A stretch of 64,000 nucleotides of DNA from Escallonia rubra (taxonomy: Eukaryota > Streptophyta > Magnoliopsida > Escalloniales > Escalloniaceae), in assembly GCA_033065855.1 (NCBI GenBank), contig JAVXUO010000310.1, forward strand, positions 806,001 through 870,000, written 5' to 3'. A program made the translations under genes and the position numbers. The notes under the pieces are model-generated. The model was given only the letters and a program-made list of their open reading frames with translations. It did not search any database and was not told the DNA's origin. This document shows positions 49,890 to 57,841 of this stretch, one piece after another; the first letter of the stretch is position 1; each line of letters opens with the position of its first letter.

Positions 49890-50068
49890 GCCCAACAAAC
49901 TAGGGATGGCAAAAAAATATGAACCCGCGAATTTTCTCCCCGCCTCGACCCGGTAGGAGCATGTTTTTTTAAACTTGACCGGGTCATGGGCGGGTTAAGG
50001 TCGGGTATGGTATTCACCCCAAACCGCCCCGGTACACTAACCCTAATACTTTAGTTGATCTTAGCCGT

Positions 50069-50072
<4 letters not shown>
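49890..50072. mobile_element. Fragment of a hAT-like MITE end
   Basis: AGGGATGGCAAAAAAATATGAACCCGCGAATT followed by CGGGTCATGGGCGGGTTAAGGTCGGGTATGG, the subterminal composition of a common plant hAT MITE. The other end and the target duplication were not found. Confidence 0.45.

Positions 50073-50144
<72 letters not shown>
50073..50144. repeat. (AT)n(GT)n microsatellite
   Basis: About 42 bp of AT followed by 30 bp of GT. It creates the spurious MCVCVCV frame that follows. Confidence 0.95.
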
Positions 50145-50145
<1 letters not shown>

Positions 50146-51490
50146 CTTTCTTTTCTGGCAAACCATAGATCTCAATTCTCAACATGTGCCATCCCTCTCC
50201 ACCTCCCAAACCGACGGCTTTCCTGGTGGGTGGTGACGTGGTGGTCTAGCGTATGTTTGTTTGAGTTAGGGTTTTTTTCGTTTGGGCAGTTGATGGGTTC
50301 GGTGAGTTGTCACATGTGGCTGTCTCGATACTTGCCATCACTCCGGTGTGGTTTTGCATTTTGGCGTCGATGATGGGTTGGTGTTTGGTTGTGGGGTATG
50401 TTGTCGGAGTCCTCGAGATGCTCGCGAAGAGTTACGGAGCTACCTGTTCGCGTTGTGGTGGTTGCCGGTGGGGGGTTAATTCTCGTCGTCGGGGATTATT
50501 GGGTGAAGTGCGGCCATTGGGGTTTGTTGGGTGTTTTAGGTTAATTTTTCAGAGGATCGGGCAGAGTGGGTTTGATCAGTGGCTGTAAGCAGTTCGCAGG
50601 GTCCTCAATTGGTTTTTTCGACGGTGTTTGGCCTGTCGGCAATAGGGTCTTGTCCGGCAAAGTCTTGGCTGTGCAGGTCTCGCCTGATGATCGAAATTTG
50701 GATGATTTTTCGTGGGTGAATCTGGCCTCTGGTATATCCTGATCTTAGGTTTGAATTATTAATTTTCAAAAAAATGTACTTAATTATTTTAGCGACAAAT
50801 TTTACAAGTAAAAAAATATTTGCGTCTTTTTAGCGACGTACTCCTGCTTAGCATTAGTACTTTTATTATAGCGACTTATAGCAAAAAATTTATAATTAAT
50901 TATTTGAGTTCTTTTGCGACGAATTGCGTGAGCTAAAAGATTGGCGACTCAGGGCGGTTAATTTATTTTGTTAGCAACAATAGTTATACGCAATATTTAG
51001 CGTCGATTGGCTTGAGCGATTATCATTGAACTTTTAGCGACGAATTCTTGATTAGCGTTAGCAAATTTTCTTTAACAACTTATAGTGGCAATTGGTGAAG
51101 CGAGTGACGCAACAACTATTGATAAATTTTTCTAACACGTAAAATGTCGTAAGTAGTTTTGGGTCTTTTCTTGACAATAATAGAAAGCTGGGGAAAAATT
51201 AAATTAACTAATGAAAATTGGGAGACTTTTATTAAAAAAATTCAAGCTAGGTTTTTTTTTTTTTTTTAGGATATATATTAGACCTTATGGGGTCAGTCGA
51301 CCCTAAAATTCACAACCATCTAGAAAACGGCTTAGCAGGGTATGGGAGAGAGAGGAAGAAAGCTTGGCAAAAGATTTTTCGGCGAAACCTTCTGGTAAGA
51401 TTTCTACCTTCTCTCCAAAATCAATTACCTTTGGGATGTTGTATGTGTCTACGGCTATCTGTGGGTTTTAGGGCAAGGGAAGAGACCTTG

Positions 51491-51493
<3 letters not shown>
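50145..51493. other. Unassigned 1.35 kb, with spaced TAGCGAC words
   Basis: No coding region could be supported. Between 50790 and 51130 about eight copies of TTTAGCGACGAAT/TTTTAGCGACAAAT-like words in both orientations recall the subterminal repeats of CACTA or Mutator elements, but no element ends were found. Confidence 0.35.

Positions 51494-51550
<57 letters not shown>
51494..51550. repeat. (TA)n tract at left edge of the viral mosaic
   Basis: 57 bp of TA repeat; viral sequence begins directly at 51551. A matching (TA)n lies at the other edge (58700-58770). Confidence 0.95.
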
Positions 51551-51553
<3 letters not shown>

Positions 51554-51787
51554 CTAAGAATTCTAATCTCCTGTTAACATTTTTATCATAATAAGTGTCT
51601 TTGTTTGTTTTAAGTTCTAAAGGTTTAATAATATCTATGTTATATTTTTGTTTTATGCATGCTTCTATATGACATAAATTACACTTACATCTTACTTTAA
51701 TTGCAGGGTACCAAGTGCATATATAACATGGTGTTTTGTCTATACCTTTTTCTATTTGCCATTGGTGTATACAATCTTCTTCTAGAA
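51551..51787 (-). pseudogene. Viral Cys-rich zinc-binding-like fragment
   Basis: An open minus-strand frame without ATG across the whole block. It has an EDCIHQW start, then Cys spacing CX2C-X9-CXC-X2-C-X4-C, which recalls the second, Cys-rich motif near the C-terminus of several caulimovirid coat-protein regions, then a Lys/Asn-rich tail. It is cut at one side by (TA)n and at the other by a junction to plus-strand coat-protein sequence. Assignment to the coat protein is inference. Confidence 0.5.
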
Positions 51788-52110
51788 GGTGAAAATTCAG
51801 GCACTACTAATAATAACGACGGAGGCAGATTTTATACTACTCAACCTAATACAAGACCTCGTTATCCTTATGGAAATATACCTAGAAATAGTGCAAATAT
51901 TGACAATAATAGATCTGAAAGACCTAATTATAAACCTAAAGGTAAAAGACATCCTTTAGAACAAAACTTTAAAATACAGAAGGCTTCAGAACCCTTTATT
52001 TTAAATATAACAGCTGTAGATCCTCAACAAAGAAACAATTACATACAAATATGGAAAGATGCTGTAGTAGCAAACTTTATTCTAATGTTAATTGGTTGGC
52101 TAAGGGTTTA
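51784..52110 (+). pseudogene. Viral coat-protein region fragment (a)
   Basis: Frame with a low-complexity Asn/Arg/Pro-rich segment (TTNNNDGGRFYTTQPN...), basic KPKGKRHP, then the core-like NYIQIWKDAVVANFILMLIGW. Its first 140 bp are an exact direct repeat of 52756-52895. It continues past 51923 where the other copy stops. Joined at about 52110 to movement-protein sequence. Confidence 0.65.
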
Positions 52111-52240
52111 AGTAGGATATAAGTTAATTATAGATGACACTGCAAAATTTATTATCAATAGAGGAATTAGACTCTTACCACCATATAAAGTAGACCCATT
52201 AGAAAATTCAGGTCAAGAATGGCAAGTAGATAGACTACTA
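52111..52240 (+). pseudogene. Movement-protein C-terminal fragment
   Basis: Plus-strand copy of the part of the movement protein encoded at about 53260-53131 on the minus strand (VGYKL.IDDTAKFIINRGI to VDRLL), with one amino-acid change. Both ends are abrupt junctions. Confidence 0.9.
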
Positions 52241-52276
52241 GTAAGCATTGCTGGTCTTCTTTATTTGTCTTCTAGC
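52241..52276 (+). repeat. 36-bp direct repeat shared with the viral intergenic region
   Basis: GTAAGCATTGCTGGTCTTCT followed by TTATTTGTCTTCTAGC is repeated exactly at 54411-54446. On the minus strand it contains AATAAA. It is the junction between the movement-protein fragment and the RT fragment. Confidence 0.95.
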
Positions 52277-52478
52277 GAACCATGTTTATTAAAGAGTTTA
52301 AAGACTAAGTCTAGATGAGATAGATGCTCATGTTCGTTTTTGCTACATACTAAAATATCATCCATATATACTAAAATAAAGTCATTATAAGGTCTAAAAA
52401 TATCATCCATTTTGCGTTGGAAGATACTTGGTGCTGTCTTAAGACCAAAGGGCATAACTAACCATTCATATAAGCCAG
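52277..52478 (-). pseudogene. Reverse-transcriptase fragment with YMDD box
   Basis: Minus-strand frame reads GLYEWLVMPFGLKTAPSIFQ (RT motif B region), then FILVYMDDILVCS with the catalytic YMDD at 52368-52357, then HLDLVFKLFNKHG. The preceding motif-A region is on the plus strand at 58531-58699. This gives RT coverage of about 67 residues here, with protease, thumb and RNase H missing. Confidence 0.93.
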
Positions 52479-52527
52479 AAGAAATGAAAATACTGTAGGA
52501 AACAGAGTTCTTAGACTTTTCAGAACT
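52479..52527 (+). pseudogene. 49-bp movement-protein N-terminal scrap
   Basis: Corresponds to about 58257-58306 (RRNENTVGNRVLRLFR), inserted between the RT fragment and coat-protein sequence. Confidence 0.85.
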
Positions 52528-52899
52528 TAACAAAGCAATAAAAGAAATAGAGTTAATTAGAAAAGAACAAAAAACTCTAGAAAAAGATAATAACATACTA
52601 ATAGAAGAAATGGATAACATACTAGATTCTATAAATCCAGAATTAGACCTAAACATAGACTTAGAACAGTTAGAAACAAGTTCCATAGACACCCAGATTA
52701 CAACAAACAATGTTAAATTCAATCTAATGAATGAAGTACCTTATGTCCTTATGGAAGAAGGTGAAAATTCAGGCACTACTAATAATAACGACGGAGGCAG
52801 ATTTTATACTACTCAACCTAATACAAGACCTCGTTATCCTTATGGAAATATACCTAGAAATAGTGCAAATATTGACAATAATAGATCTGAAAGACAAAC
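52528..52899 (+). pseudogene. Viral coat-protein region fragment (b), N-terminal part
   Basis: Frame begins LNKAIKEIELIRKEQKTLEKD, a heptad-rich coiled-coil-like stretch, continues through an acidic part (NPELDLNIDLEQLE) to the same Asn/Pro-rich segment as fragment (a) and ends at a junction near 52899. Acidic N-terminus followed by a basic, low-complexity part fits caulimovirid coat-protein precursors; placement is inference. Confidence 0.6.
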
Positions 52900-52903
52900 T
52901 TAA

Positions 52904-52993
52904 TCATTTTCCTACGAATGTAGTTCCTATAGATTGATTCAGGATTTTTATGTCTAAATTTTTTAAGATATCAAAGTCTTTGTAACTATACAT
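52904..52993 (-). pseudogene. First 29 codons of the ORF following the movement protein
   Basis: ATG at 52993-52991 overlaps the movement-protein stop (ATGTATAG), in the style of caulimovirid ORF junctions. The frame opens MYSYKDFDILKNLDIKILNQ and ends TTFVGK at a TGA that lies at or next to a rearrangement junction, so the real ORF was longer. Product unknown. Confidence 0.6.
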
Positions 52994-53954
52994 TTTCTAC
53001 TTCTTCAGGGATATCTTGGTCTTCTAGATGAGTATTAGCTTCTATATAATTAGTAAACCTAACTGACATTCTTCCTGATGCATTTCTATACCACATGTTA
53101 TCTGTGGGTACTATACTATTATTAGAGATAGTTTCTAGTAGTCTATCTACTTGCCATTCTTGACCTGAATTTTCTAATGGGTCTACTTTATATGGTGGTA
53201 AGAGTCTAATTCCTCTATTGATAATAAATTTTGCAGTGTCATCTATAGTTAACTTATATCCTACTTGACTATTTTGTGTTAATTTTCCTATAAATGTGGT
53301 GCATATTAAAAGATTTTTACCTTGTTGGAAATCTTCATAACCTTTTGTCATTATTTTTACTTTAATATTTTTTGCAAAATCTCTAGTGTTTATGCAGAAA
53401 TCTGGTGCGCAGTAAAATATGCCACCATTGTTGTTCATGTCTACTTCTATTGCTCCTATTATGGCTTGTTCACTAGAAAATCTATCGTCTATTATTGCTA
53501 AAAATACTTTTGCTCCTGTATCTCTTCTAGTTAAACCTTTTACTCCTATGACTATTAAGCCTATATGTGTTAAGTTAAAATTTCCTCTAATTAACTCATT
53601 TTCAGAGTCAGGATGTATTAGGTTTACACTAGCTACGTCTTCTCCTATACATCTGTTTTGTGTTTCTCTGTAATGCATAAATAGTCTTGTTTGACTAAGT
53701 TGAGAACGATGTTGATAAAGTATTTGGGGTGATATTAAATCTAATTTGTTTTGTCTAAACTGTTCAATTTGTCTATCAATGTCTATTATTTGTTCTAAAG
53801 AAACTATAGGGGCTGAAGGTGTTCTGAAAAGTCTAAGAACTCTGTTTCCTACAGTATTTTCATTTCTTCTTCTTGTTTCAGTGGCTAAAACTTCTGTTCT
53901 ATTTCTATCTTCTATATTACCTCTTCCTAAAATATGACTATTGTGACTTGTCAT
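52986..53954 (-). CDS. Viral movement protein (30K superfamily), 322 codons, intact
   Basis: Starts ATGACAAGTCACAATAG and overlaps the upstream 96-codon ORF by 17 nt. Central hydrophobic strand pattern LTHIGLIVIGVKGL ... AKVFLAIIDDRF with the conserved Asp of 30K movement proteins near residues 156-157, then QAIIGAIEVDMNN and a FCINTRDF stretch, as in caulimovirid ORF I products that form plasmodesmal tubules. The frame is open throughout and the length is normal for the family. A truncated second copy (118 residues) is on the plus strand at 58175-58530. Function of this integrated copy is not implied. Confidence 0.88.
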   Translation of the reverse strand: MTSHNSHILGRGNIEDRNRTEVLATETRRRNENTVGNRVLRLFRTPSAPIVSLEQIIDIDRQIEQFRQNKLDLISPQILYQHRSQLSQTRLFMHYRETQNRCIGEDVASVNLIHPDSENELIRGNFNLTHIGLIVIGVKGLTRRDTGAKVFLAIIDDRFSSEQAIIGAIEVDMNNNGGIFYCAPDFCINTRDFAKNIKVKIMTKGYEDFQQGKNLLICTTFIGKLTQNSQVGYKLTIDDTAKFIINRGIRLLPPYKVDPLENSGQEWQVDRLLETISNNSIVPTDNMWYRNASGRMSVRFTNYIEANTHLEDQDIPEEVENV

Positions 53955-54228
53955 AGACTAAAAATTTTAAATCGTCTTGTTTTTTAAACTTCTTTTTAGG
54001 CTTATCTAATGTTATATTTTCTAATTTTTTGCACAAATTTTCTATGTCTATTTGTGTATTAGTTTTAGGTTTGTCTAAATATATTTCCATTTTAAGTGCT
54101 AGGGTGTCTAGTCTTTCTAAACATTTTATTAGTAACATTATAATAATATTATTTTGTTTTCGATTAGAAAGGTCATTAGGAGTTCCTAGAGAGAATATTG
54201 TATTGCTCTTCAAAGGATTACTTTGCAT
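53938..54228 (-). CDS. Viral small ORF upstream of movement protein (96 codons, chimeric start)
   Basis: C-terminal 80 codons (from LGTPNDLSNRK to FLVYDKSQ) equal the plus-strand ORFs at 57930-58191. The first 13 codons come from the leader, joined at a CTCTAGGAAC microhomology, so this ORF is a deletion product that removed the upstream small ORFs. Lys-rich tail KPKKKFKKQDD. A CAA codon here corresponds to TAA in the other copy. Function unknown. Confidence 0.7.
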   Translation of the reverse strand: MQSNPLKSNTIFSLGTPNDLSNRKQNNIIIMLLIKCLERLDTLALKMEIYLDKPKTNTQIDIENLCKKLENITLDKPKKKFKKQDDLKFLVYDKSQ

Positions 54229-54736
54229 ATTTACAAATGAACTCTGCCTTAGTTTATATAGGCAGTAGAAAGACTTCTACAGGACTTTTAAATAATTGTC
54301 TTCCTATTTACGTAGGTCCTACTGAATGACAGGCTAAGACACTACATTACAAAATAAAATGCTGAAAGTCTTTATATGATACAGCGTATCTAATCTAAAA
54401 GATGCCTTAAGTAAGCATTGCTGGTCTTCTTTATTTGTCTTCTAGCAAAAAGTAGCTATCCCTTTCTTTATTACTGCTGTCTTTATGACTATTCTTCTGC
54501 CGACAGTGTCTTTTCTTCAAAAGAAAAGATGCTTCTTCCGACAATGTCTTCTGTTTTCTTTATTAAAGGAAAGATGCTTCAGTCTTTCAGTAACGTCTTC
54601 AGCTAATAATTCAGTCTTGGTGGGGTCTTGGCTGCTTCGGGAATACGTCTGAGTGTTGATAAGTCTTGATCCTTCTATTCAATTTTGTCTGTAGTAATAA
54701 TGCTTCTGCGGATTAGAATAGCTATAGTTGTTTTCT
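54229..54736 (-). promoter_or_regulatory. Viral intergenic region with TATA box and repeated GAAGCATCTTT motifs
   Basis: Lies between the transactivator stop and the next ORF, where caulimovirids keep the pregenomic promoter. The minus strand has CTGCCTATATAAACTAAGG (TATA at 54260-54253), and 230-350 nt upstream three imperfect copies of AAGACATTGTCGGAAGAAGCATC/T (about 54550-54470), resembling the GAAGCATC-type enhancer words of caulimovirus 35S promoters. An AATAAA lies in the 36-bp repeat at about 54430-54437. No tRNA-Met primer-binding site was found. Confidence 0.65.
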
Positions 54737-56008
54737 TTACTTGGATTCTTCAGTCTGGTCTTCAGTTATATCAGATGAGTCATCAGAATTAGCTGTAGGG
54801 CTAGGACTCTGTCGTTGAGCATCTTGAAATATTGAATCATCAAAATTGCTCGTGGATGCCTCTGTCTTGGATGCTAGTGTCTGATTAACAAGTTCTGCAA
54901 GTACTTTGGTAACCTGACTTTGTATGGCCAGGGCTTGTCTTTTTGCTTTTTTGCTTTTGAGTCTGCGTAATTCCATTTTTCCCAACTGGACAGGGATCTC
55001 AGGATTTGATAAGTCTTTACCAGTTACCTGCTGAACTGGACTAGGAATATATTCTCCCATATTCAAAGGCTTTTCAGTGTTTTTGAGTAAAACACCAACT
55101 ATGTCAGGACTTGAAATGTCTTTACCAGCGGCCTGTGAAGCTGGACTAGGGATTCTTTCTCCTGAATCCATGGGTTTTTCAGTAATTTTAAGTAAATTAC
55201 CAACTTTAACAGGACTTGATTTGTCTTTACTGGAAGCCTGTGAATCCAGACTAGATTTCCCTTTATTTCCAGAGGTGTTATGTTTACTGGATAGAAGGGT
55301 GGTGTATCTTTGTTTCCAGTCATTTGCCTCTAATTCTAAAACTTGTATTTGTGCTTTAAGTTGTGCTATTTGTAGGTCAAAATGTGATTTTTCTAAGAGT
55401 AAATGGTCTTGTCTTGATTTTAAAATATTATGATGCCTAATTAAAGTATTACAATTTTCACAATCAGCTATCGTGTCTGTAAGAGATCTATCTTGGCAGT
55501 CTGGACTAATATAATAATTAGAGCCGTAATGAGTTTGCATTAAAGTGGTGGCTTCTTGAAAAGTTATGGTACCTTTGTACCATGGTTGCTTTTCATTTCC
55601 AACACCTCCTACCATTGCCTCAGGATAACTTTTATAGATTCCTGGAATATTGCCTTTAAAAACACAGTAAAAATTATATTTTTTAGTGTCTCTAATTTTA
55701 TGAAAGTAGTTAGCTACAGCATTGACTGTATTGACGAACCATCCATTTTCTTTTTTTATGTATGATTGCCATAGATTGTCTAAGAGGGTTCCTTGATCTA
55801 CTGGGAAAGGTCCTATTTTATGGTCCTTGACCTGAAACCGGGAACCAGCATGTATAACTTCTAGGTTATTGCCATTGTAATTAATTCTATTTCTACCAAG
55901 GTTGTCAATATAACTAGTGAACTGAGTAGGAAAAACAGGGTTAGGCTGATTCGCCTGATTTTGCCTTGTCTGAGCAGAGGAAGATGCTGAAGATGCCGAA
56001 GATGCCAT
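54737..56008 (-). CDS. Viral transactivator/viroplasmin-like protein, 423 codons, intact
   Basis: Residues about 112-165 form the viroplasmin (RNase-H1 N-terminal-like) domain: FYCVFKGNIPGIYKSYPEA ... VGNEKQPWYKGTITFQEAT. A short Cys pair (CENC) and a heptad-rich coiled coil follow (about 190-245). The C-terminal part contains two full and one partial copy of a 36-residue repeat (SSPVKVGNLLKITEKP.. / SSPDIVGVLLKNTEKP.. / SNPEIP..) and then a basic KSKKAKR patch. In CaMV the homologous P6 builds inclusion bodies and allows reinitiation on polycistronic RNA. The frame is uninterrupted. The ATG follows directly on TTTGTTTCTTTCTACAG, an ideal 3' splice site. Confidence 0.88.
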   Translation of the reverse strand: MASSASSASSSAQTRQNQANQPNPVFPTQFTSYIDNLGRNRINYNGNNLEVIHAGSRFQVKDHKIGPFPVDQGTLLDNLWQSYIKKENGWFVNTVNAVANYFHKIRDTKKYNFYCVFKGNIPGIYKSYPEAMVGGVGNEKQPWYKGTITFQEATTLMQTHYGSNYYISPDCQDRSLTDTIADCENCNTLIRHHNILKSRQDHLLLEKSHFDLQIAQLKAQIQVLELEANDWKQRYTTLLSSKHNTSGNKGKSSLDSQASSKDKSSPVKVGNLLKITEKPMDSGERIPSPASQAAGKDISSPDIVGVLLKNTEKPLNMGEYIPSPVQQVTGKDLSNPEIPVQLGKMELRRLKSKKAKRQALAIQSQVTKVLAELVNQTLASKTEASTSNFDDSIFQDAQRQSPSPTANSDDSSDITEDQTEESK

Positions 56009-56083
56009 CTGTAGAAAGAAACAAACTTAGTAAAGGAGAATGTTAAGTAACCAGAGAGCAAATAACCCCTCATATCTATTATC
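56009..56083. other. Divergent junction between minus and plus viral blocks
   Basis: 75 bp separate the two outward-facing start codons. In the virus these ORFs would be far apart, so this is an inversion junction. The part next to 56008 reads as a branch-point-like TTTACTAAG and pyrimidine tract of a 3' splice site on the minus strand. Confidence 0.6.
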
Positions 56084-56473
56084 ATGAGTAATTTACCAAG
56101 TAATCGTCCAGCTAATCCTACATTTCATTCTACTTTTACTGAAGACAACGAAGAATATGCAGTAGATATTAGACAATTTAATGTTTTTTATTCTGCAATA
56201 GATAATATTAATTCTATAAATAGAAGCCTTAGATATTTTTTAGACTCAGGCAGACACCCTATTATTTTAGACCCTCTTAAATCTTATTTAGATTATACTG
56301 CTCAGACAGATCAGTTTACAAATAATATGAATGATTATTTAGCTAGTATGATAAGACATTATATAGCTCTTAAAGATATACATAACAATAGCAGATACTT
56401 TACTAGGTATGTAGAACAGATTACTAGAAGATCTGCAAACACAACACGTCATAGTAGAAATAATGAACAATAA
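56084..56473 (+). CDS. Viral small ORF A (129 codons), first of three paralogues
   Basis: Opens MSNLPSNRPANPTFHSTFTED. Core: FYSAIDNINSINRSLRYFLD ... LDPLKSYLDY ... MNDYLASMIRHYIALKDIHNN ... YFTRYVEQITRR, then a basic tail. Residues about 28-115 align without difficulty to ORFs B and C. Overlaps ORF B by 11 nt. All-helical character with regular aromatic residues; no match to a named family by eye. Position upstream of the coiled-coil ORF and movement protein suggests the first ORFs after the viral leader. Confidence 0.8.
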   Translation: MSNLPSNRPANPTFHSTFTEDNEEYAVDIRQFNVFYSAIDNINSINRSLRYFLDSGRHPIILDPLKSYLDYTAQTDQFTNNMNDYLASMIRHYIALKDIHNNSRYFTRYVEQITRRSANTTRHSRNNEQ

Positions 56474-56999
56474 TAGTTTTATAACCAGATTAAGAAATAG
56501 ATCTAGCACTTCCAGGCGTAGAGAACCTATTTTTACTAGCCTAACTGAAGAACGTTTTGAAGCAAATTATGTAGAGTATCGCAAATTATTCATAGCCCTA
56601 AGAGTAATAGATGATACAAATCATAGTATTAGATACCGTATTTCAGAAAACACCTTATCTTTAAAATACAATCCTCTAAGAACTTATCTTAGTTCCTTTA
56701 TAAATCTTTCAGCTTTAACTTCAGGCATGAATTCTTACTTAAAACACTTAATAGATTTCTACATATATTTTCAAGACAGCAAAAACAATAACTACTATAG
56801 TCATGAATATGATAGACTTAGAATCACTAGACCTAATTTTGATAGATTCAGAGCTATTATCGAAAGACATGAAGCTACAGCCTTAGAAAATATAACAGAC
56901 CACATGAATTTTCTACAAATAACAAGTGAAATACACAGTACAGATTCTGATAATTCTAGTAATGAAGAAGACCAAAACAGCTTGCATCTTCCAGATTAA
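56463..56999 (+). CDS. Viral small ORF B (178 codons), second paralogue
   Basis: Basic N-terminus (RLRNRSSTSRRREP), then the shared core (YRKLFIALRVIDDTNHSIRY, LKYNPLRTYLSSF, MNSYLKHLIDFYIYFQDSKN, YYSHEYDRLR), then an acidic Ser/Asp/Glu tail ending EEDQNSLHLPD. Its TAA overlaps the ATG of ORF C (TAATG). Longer than ORF A because it has the tail. Function unknown. Confidence 0.8.
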   Translation: MNNNSFITRLRNRSSTSRRREPIFTSLTEERFEANYVEYRKLFIALRVIDDTNHSIRYRISENTLSLKYNPLRTYLSSFINLSALTSGMNSYLKHLIDFYIYFQDSKNNNYYSHEYDRLRITRPNFDRFRAIIERHEATALENITDHMNFLQITSEIHSTDSDNSSNEEDQNSLHLPD

Positions 57000-57448
57000 T
57001 GACAAATAGATATTTAAGCACTGAGCCTTACCAAGAACCATTTAACTTCGAAGACATGATAGTTAATTTCAATATAGATCAACAAACTACGACAGATATA
57101 TTAGACACTTTTCATAGATTCTATACAGCTATAGAAACAATAGATCATACAAATGAAAGATTAAAACATTACTTAGACACAGATTCTATTACCCTATTAT
57201 ACAACCCCTTATCTTTTTACATAAGATATTTTCTAAACTTAGACTTATTATTAGAAGATTTTGACATTTTCTTTCAACATCTCATAGGCTTTTATATACA
57301 ATTAAAAGACCAGCAAAATAACTCTTTATATTATACTGAGTTTCACAGAAGGTTAAATCAAATAGATCAAACTACAGCCTTAAGTAACCTAGGTGTACCT
57401 ACAGATGTTTCTACACAAATAATAAATAATATGAATAACCTGCAATGA
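56999..57448 (+). CDS. Viral small ORF C (149 codons), third paralogue, tail cut by TGA
   Basis: Shared core: FHRFYTAIETIDHTNERLKHY, LLYNPLSFYIRYF, FFQHLIGFYIQLKDQQN, LYYTEFHRRL. The frame ends at TGA 57446-57448, but the same frame stays open for 36 further codons, strongly acidic (Asp/Glu/Tyr), to a TAA at 57557-57559 that abuts the next ATG. ORF B has a comparable acidic tail, so the TGA probably truncates the ancestral protein. Confidence 0.8.
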   Translation: MTNRYLSTEPYQEPFNFEDMIVNFNIDQQTTTDILDTFHRFYTAIETIDHTNERLKHYLDTDSITLLYNPLSFYIRYFLNLDLLLEDFDIFFQHLIGFYIQLKDQQNNSLYYTEFHRRLNQIDQTTALSNLGVPTDVSTQIINNMNNLQ

Positions 57449-57559
57449 GAATCAGATTTAGATTATGATGATTATTTAAACTACAATGAAGACGATAATG
57501 ATTATCCGTGGGATGATGAAGCCCTGGCTAATCTAGACAATTCTCTTAATGGAATATAA

Positions 57560-57841
57560 ATGGCTACAAACAAAATAGAATATTTAAATCTACAAACAGA
57601 TAATAAAAGTTTAAAAATAATTAGAGAAAACTTAGATTATATGAAAGAAGTTTTTATGCAATCTTCTGATAAGTCTAAACAAAGTGAAGCTAAGACAGAA
57701 GTTATCATAGACAAACTAATTAAACAAACAGAAGAATTAAATAAGATTAAAATTATGATAGAAAAACTAGAAAAACAGACCAGTAAGTTAGAAGAAAACA
57801 TAAGACAATATTTTAATATACATGGACTAGAATATATATGA
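57560..57841 (+). CDS. Viral coiled-coil protein ORF (93 codons), VAP-like position
   Basis: Follows TAA directly (TAAATG). Rich in Lys, Glu, Ile and Leu, with heptads throughout residues 35-85 (EVIIDKLIKQTEELNKIKIM). Size and coiled-coil make-up resemble the virion-associated protein of caulimoviruses, which tetramerises through an N-terminal coiled coil and links virion to movement protein; homology is not demonstrable by eye. Its TGA overlaps the next ATG (ATGA). Confidence 0.65.
   Translation: MATNKIEYLNLQTDNKSLKIIRENLDYMKEVFMQSSDKSKQSEAKTEVIIDKLIKQTEELNKIKIMIEKLEKQTSKLEENIRQYFNIHGLEYI

Noticed and set aside
50113..50588. Two overlapping ORFs after the (GT)n tract
   Set aside because: Start in the microsatellite, no recognised domain; the sequence has no splice or family support.
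54361..54400. ATGATACAGCGTATC as a tRNA-Met primer-binding site
   Set aside because: Does not match TGGTATCAGAGC in either orientation.
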